Shown here in pieces: positions 61,408-64,000 of a stretch of DNA of 64,000 bases. Below the pieces are notes generated by a model, which was not told the DNA's origin, searched no databases, and was given only the letters and a program-made list of their open reading frames with translations. The translations under genes and the position numbers were made by a program. This DNA is from CAVPCY01 sp963770765 (GTDB taxonomy: Bacteria; Actinomycetota; Coriobacteriia; Anaerosomatales; PHET01), in contig CAVYQS010000016.1 of assembly GCA_963770765.1 (NCBI GenBank), forward strand, positions 11,357-75,356. Reading direction: 5' to 3'. Within the stretch, counting starts at the first letter, position 1; each line of letters opens with the position of its first letter.

Positions 61408-63213
61408 TTACCAGGAGCCTTGATTCGGAACGAACAGGGCCTGGCCGTAGGTGGCTTCGCCGTACGTGCGGATGGCCTCTTGCGCCCGAGGCGAGCGAAT
61501 CCACTGGCTGAGGTCCTGGCCGCCTTCCCAGTTGATCACTTGGGAGGTGGTTGCAGGGGCGAAGCTGGGATTAGGCTTCAGCTCGAGGACGCTGTACTGG
61601 TTGTAGTACAAGACGTCCTTCTCGTTCAGGATGGCGAGGTTTGGCAGGGTGGCCTTGTTGTTGAGCCACGTGGCGCGGTCGGAGAGCGTGTAGTAGCCGT
61701 TGTTGTTCGCGGCCGACAACGCCGCAGCCATCCCGGTCGTACCCGAGGCCAAGTACCATGGCTTCGGAGTCGTGGTCCCCGCTTCCCATTGCGGGTCGCC
61801 GATGGCCTTCCAGATCGCCAGCTCCTGCGTGTGGGTGCCCGAGGCGTCGTTGCGTGAGAAGAACGACGATTCGGTTGATGCCACCTTTCCGAAGGCGCTT
61901 GTAGCGGTCTCGTTGATCGCGAGACCGGCAGGATTGGCCGTGGGGCCAACCAAGACGTAGTCGTTGTACATGACCTTGTAGCGGGTCTTGCCCATGTACT
62001 TCATGGCAGCGTTGTTGTAGATGCCATTCATGAACTTGACTTCAAGCGAGGGGGCGTGAGTGAGCACGACGTCTGCATCGCCCAGGCCGCCGTTCGAGAT
62101 CGATGCGCCGCTACCGACCCAGACGGGCAGGACGGCGTACTCCGGGCAGTCTTGCAGGAAGAGTGGCTCGAGTACCGTCCACAAGCCGGAATCGCGGGTC
62201 GACGTCGTCGACGACAGGCGGATCTGGTTCACGACTCCAGGATCGTTCTGAACCGTCAGTGACACGGTGCGCGAATTCACCGGCTTGACACCATTGAACA
62301 GCGTGCGCAGCGAGAACGTGCCCTTCAACTTCGGCGTGTACTTGACGCTGTATGCGCCGTTCTCGTCCAAGACGACGTCTTGTGGGGTGACGGACGACCA
62401 GTAGTCACGGCCCGGCTTCCTGATCTGGACGGTGACGGTCTTGCCAGCGTAGCCGGCCGGCATCGATCCCGAGATGGTGAACTCGGCCGCATCGGTCTGC
62501 GAGGTCGTGCTGAGCTGAATCGAGGGTGCAGGGTCGGGAACGCTGTCTACCGCGAGCAGAGCTTGGGACGAGTAGACGGTGCTCAAGCCCGCATAGCGTG
62601 TCCGGAAGTAGTGGACGCCCCTGGCCTGCGGGGTGAACTGCGTGCTGTACGCTCCGGAGCTACTCAGCTTTGCCGTCTGTACTGAGGTCCACGTAGAGGA
62701 CTTAGGCTTCTTGACCTGAATGGTCACGGACTTGCCTGCGTAGCTCTTGGGCATCGAGCCGCTGATCGTTAGTGCCGCGGCCTCGTCCTGCTCTGACGTG
62801 CTGAGGTTGATCGACGGAGCAGGGTCGGCCTTGGCCGCGAGCTTCTTCGTGGACGAGTAGACGGTCTTCTTGCCCTTGTAGCGTGTGCGGAAGGCGAACG
62901 TGCCCACCTTGGTCGAGGTGTAGGCAACCTTGTACTTCGCGGTCTTGCTCAGCTTGACGGTCTTGACCGTCGACCACGAGGTCGCGCCGGGCTTCTTGAC
63001 TTGTACCGTGACCTTCTTGCCCTTGTAGCTCTTGGGCATCGAGCCGCTGACCGTGACTTTGTTGCCCACGGTCAGTGACGAGGCGCTGAGCTTGATCGAC
63101 GGCTTCGGCGTTGCCGCGAAAGCAGCGGTCGGCGCCAGCAGCGAGGCGACGATCACGGCGGTCAGTAGCACCGCGAGTGTTCGCCGTCCTCCTCTTTCGG
63201 TCATCAGGCGCAT
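61408..63213 (-). CDS. tupA: Tungstate-binding protein TupA with three N-terminal Ig-like repeats
   Basis: 601 residues. Signal peptide (VLLTAVIVASLLAPTAAFA), three tandem beta-sandwich repeats of about 90-100 residues (each with SxSGSMPxxYxGKxVTVQxxKP), and a TupA domain from about 332 (IRLSSTTSTRDSGLWTVLEPLF, GDADVVLTHAPS, MYNDYVLVGPTANP, FFSRNDASGTHTQEL). TupA binds tungstate tightly; a repeated Ig stalk is unusual. ATG 63213 follows AAAGGAG, which lies inside the predicted riboswitch. Confidence 0.92.
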   Translation of the reverse strand: MRLMTERGGRRTLAVLLTAVIVASLLAPTAAFAATPKPSIKLSASSLTVGNKVTVSGSMPKSYKGKKVTVQVKKPGATSWSTVKTVKLSKTAKYKVAYTSTKVGTFAFRTRYKGKKTVYSSTKKLAAKADPAPSINLSTSEQDEAAALTISGSMPKSYAGKSVTIQVKKPKSSTWTSVQTAKLSSSGAYSTQFTPQARGVHYFRTRYAGLSTVYSSQALLAVDSVPDPAPSIQLSTTSQTDAAEFTISGSMPAGYAGKTVTVQIRKPGRDYWSSVTPQDVVLDENGAYSVKYTPKLKGTFSLRTLFNGVKPVNSRTVSLTVQNDPGVVNQIRLSSTTSTRDSGLWTVLEPLFLQDCPEYAVLPVWVGSGASISNGGLGDADVVLTHAPSLEVKFMNGIYNNAAMKYMGKTRYKVMYNDYVLVGPTANPAGLAINETATSAFGKVASTESSFFSRNDASGTHTQELAIWKAIGDPQWEAGTTTPKPWYLASGTTGMAAALSAANNNGYYTLSDRATWLNNKATLPNLAILNEKDVLYYNQYSVLELKPNPSFAPATTSQVINWEGGQDLSQWIRSPRAQEAIRTYGEATYGQALFVPNQGSW

Positions 63214-63218
63214 GGTTT

Positions 63219-63320
63219 CTCCTTTCCAATACGGGAGGCTGACGAGTTTCCTCGCCGACCCTTACGTCCCGGCTGCCATTGCGAGCGCCTCTCGCCTTAG
63301 GCGGTGCCGGGCTCGGAGCG
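63219..63320 (-). promoter_or_regulatory. Probable Moco/Tuco riboswitch controlling tupA translation
   Basis: Read leftward the leader contains CGCTCCGAGCC, CCTAAGG, a GAAA tetraloop hairpin (GGCGAG-GAAA-CTCGTC) and GCCTCCCGTATTGGAAAGGAG just before the ATG. The 5' CTCC (63315-63318) can pair with GGAG (63219-63222), sequestering the ribosome-binding site. CCTAAG with a nearby ATGG resembles the GAAA-tetraloop receptor. Together these match my recollection of the Moco/Tuco RNA motif, which senses molybdenum or tungsten cofactor. The match is by eye. Confidence 0.62.
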
Positions 63321-63361
63321 AACGGGGCCGCTGCGGCGGCCCTTGGTTCTCAATGGTCCTA

Positions 63362-63942
63362 TCACTTCACACGCACCATGCTTGCTGCCATTGCCTCCAG
63401 TGCCCCAAAGTCGACCGTTCCCGACAGCTCGCACAGGGTGCCTTCTTCGCTCAAGACGATCATCTTCGGTGAAGACGTGTCGGTCGGGTTCTCATGGACC
63501 ACCTGCGCCCAGGGTGCGCAGCCCACGGGACGGTATCGACGGGGTCGATTCCGTACTGTCGGGCAAGGGGGCTTCCCTGCATGAACACGATGGCCTCGTT
63601 ACCCTTGAGGAGGACGACGTTGCATACCAGCCCCGTTTCCGGTTCGAGTTCGATGACGTCAACGGTGTCGATCTCGAAGCCGTCCGGCCGATCAGTCGGA
63701 TGCCCCGTGGCACCTTCTGATGAGACCGAGAAGCGCCCGACCTTCTCGGGCCACGGGCCTTCAGGGCCGGTTTCGGCACTGAGGGTGGCCTCAAGCGATG
63801 GCGCCGAAACGGGCGCCTTGGCCTTCTCGGTCGTGGGTCCTTCGAGGGGGCGACATCCACTGACCGTGGGCACAACGACGACTGCGATGGCTGCAATCGC
63901 GACCATGAGCGCAGCTGACCTGCCGATGTGGGGTCGAGACAA
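63362..63942 (-). CDS. Putative lipoprotein of unknown function, one frameshift
   Basis: About 193 residues from TTG 63942 (GAGGAG eleven bases upstream). Lipoprotein signal with VVPTVSGC, then IDTVDVIELEPETGLVCNVV and QYGIDPVDTVP. The frame breaks near 63528; one added base continues it as VGCAPWAQVVHENPTDTSS, ending TVDFGALEAMAASMVRVK with TGA at 63362-63364. Upstream of and on the same strand as tupA, with the riboswitch between. Family not recognised. Confidence 0.78.
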
Positions 63943-64000
63943 GATTCACCGATCTCCTCTGCCGGAAGGGGCGGCGGTGACGATATGCGGGGCATTCCGT

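Noticed and set aside
1..64000. CRISPR arrays, insertion sequences, integrases or attachment sites
   Set aside because: No regularly spaced short repeats, transposase or integrase frames, or tRNA-flanking duplications were seen.

Overview
The window is about 64 kb of high-GC, gene-dense bacterial DNA with short intergenic gaps, many ATGA/GTGA start-stop overlaps, frequent GTG/TTG starts and several apparently leaderless genes. Gene content fits an Actinomycetota lineage, most likely a deep-branching or anaerobic Coriobacteriia-like organism: a tungstate transporter behind a probable Moco/Tuco riboswitch, an Nramp-related Mg2+ transporter behind an M-box, Ig-like cell-surface repeats, and a probable selenoprotein. 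The taxonomic call is inference; no rRNA is present.

Layout. 1-1,000: the start of an unknown leftward gene, a divergent promoter with a CsoR/CstR-like palindrome, and a membrane-anchored rhodanese-thioredoxin protein whose thioredoxin active site reads UPSC through an in-frame TGA followed by a SECIS-like hairpin. 1.4-4.2 kb: ammonium transporter amtB with three separate PII genes. 4.4-7.5 kb: tRNA-Ala, a membrane-sensor/small-protein pair and a UbiB kinase. 7.6-12.2 kb: glutamine amidotransferase and a three-gene ABC-2 exporter. 12.2-16.6 kb: DMT exporter, acylphosphatase, tautomerase, hemolysin III, and a molybdopterin oxidoreductase divergent from a flavin reductase. 16.9-22.8 kb: CNNM/CorC protein, LiaF-like and PspC envelope-stress proteins, amidohydrolase, methyltransferase, Maf. 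22.9-29.2 kb: HEAT-repeat protein plus HD-GYP phosphodiesterase sharing an N-terminal module, and a UPF0182 protein. 29.7-37.9 kb: RlpA-like protein, small envelope proteins, a stand-alone cyanophycin-synthetase-like N-domain, a T-box controlling an aminotransferase with ddl downstream, YtxH, PRC-barrel, GNAT, YbaK and a polysaccharide deacetylase. 37.9-43.2 kb: 5-FTHF cyclo-ligase, the PRC/MgtE/CBS-Nramp fusion with its M-box, and a HAD phosphatase. 43.4-46.6 kb: GNAT and an SsuABC-type importer. 46.7-52.9 kb: sbcDC, phosphoribosyltransferase, exonuclease, acyltransferase. 53.0-56.4 kb: two trehalose routes in one operon. 56.5-59.2 kb: DUF1269 protein and a PASTA-containing deacetylase. 59.3-64 kb: tRNA-Arg, the tungstate transporter tupABC with an Ig-extended TupA, its riboswitch and a lipoprotein.

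Themes: nitrogen sensing, sulfur/redox chemistry (rhodanese-Trx, Mo enzyme, W uptake), envelope maintenance, and metal- and tRNA-sensing RNA leaders. Six genes carry about nine single-base frame breaks, nearly all restoring a conserved protein when one base is added or removed. I read most of these as residual assembly indels rather than true pseudogenes, and annotate the full spans.
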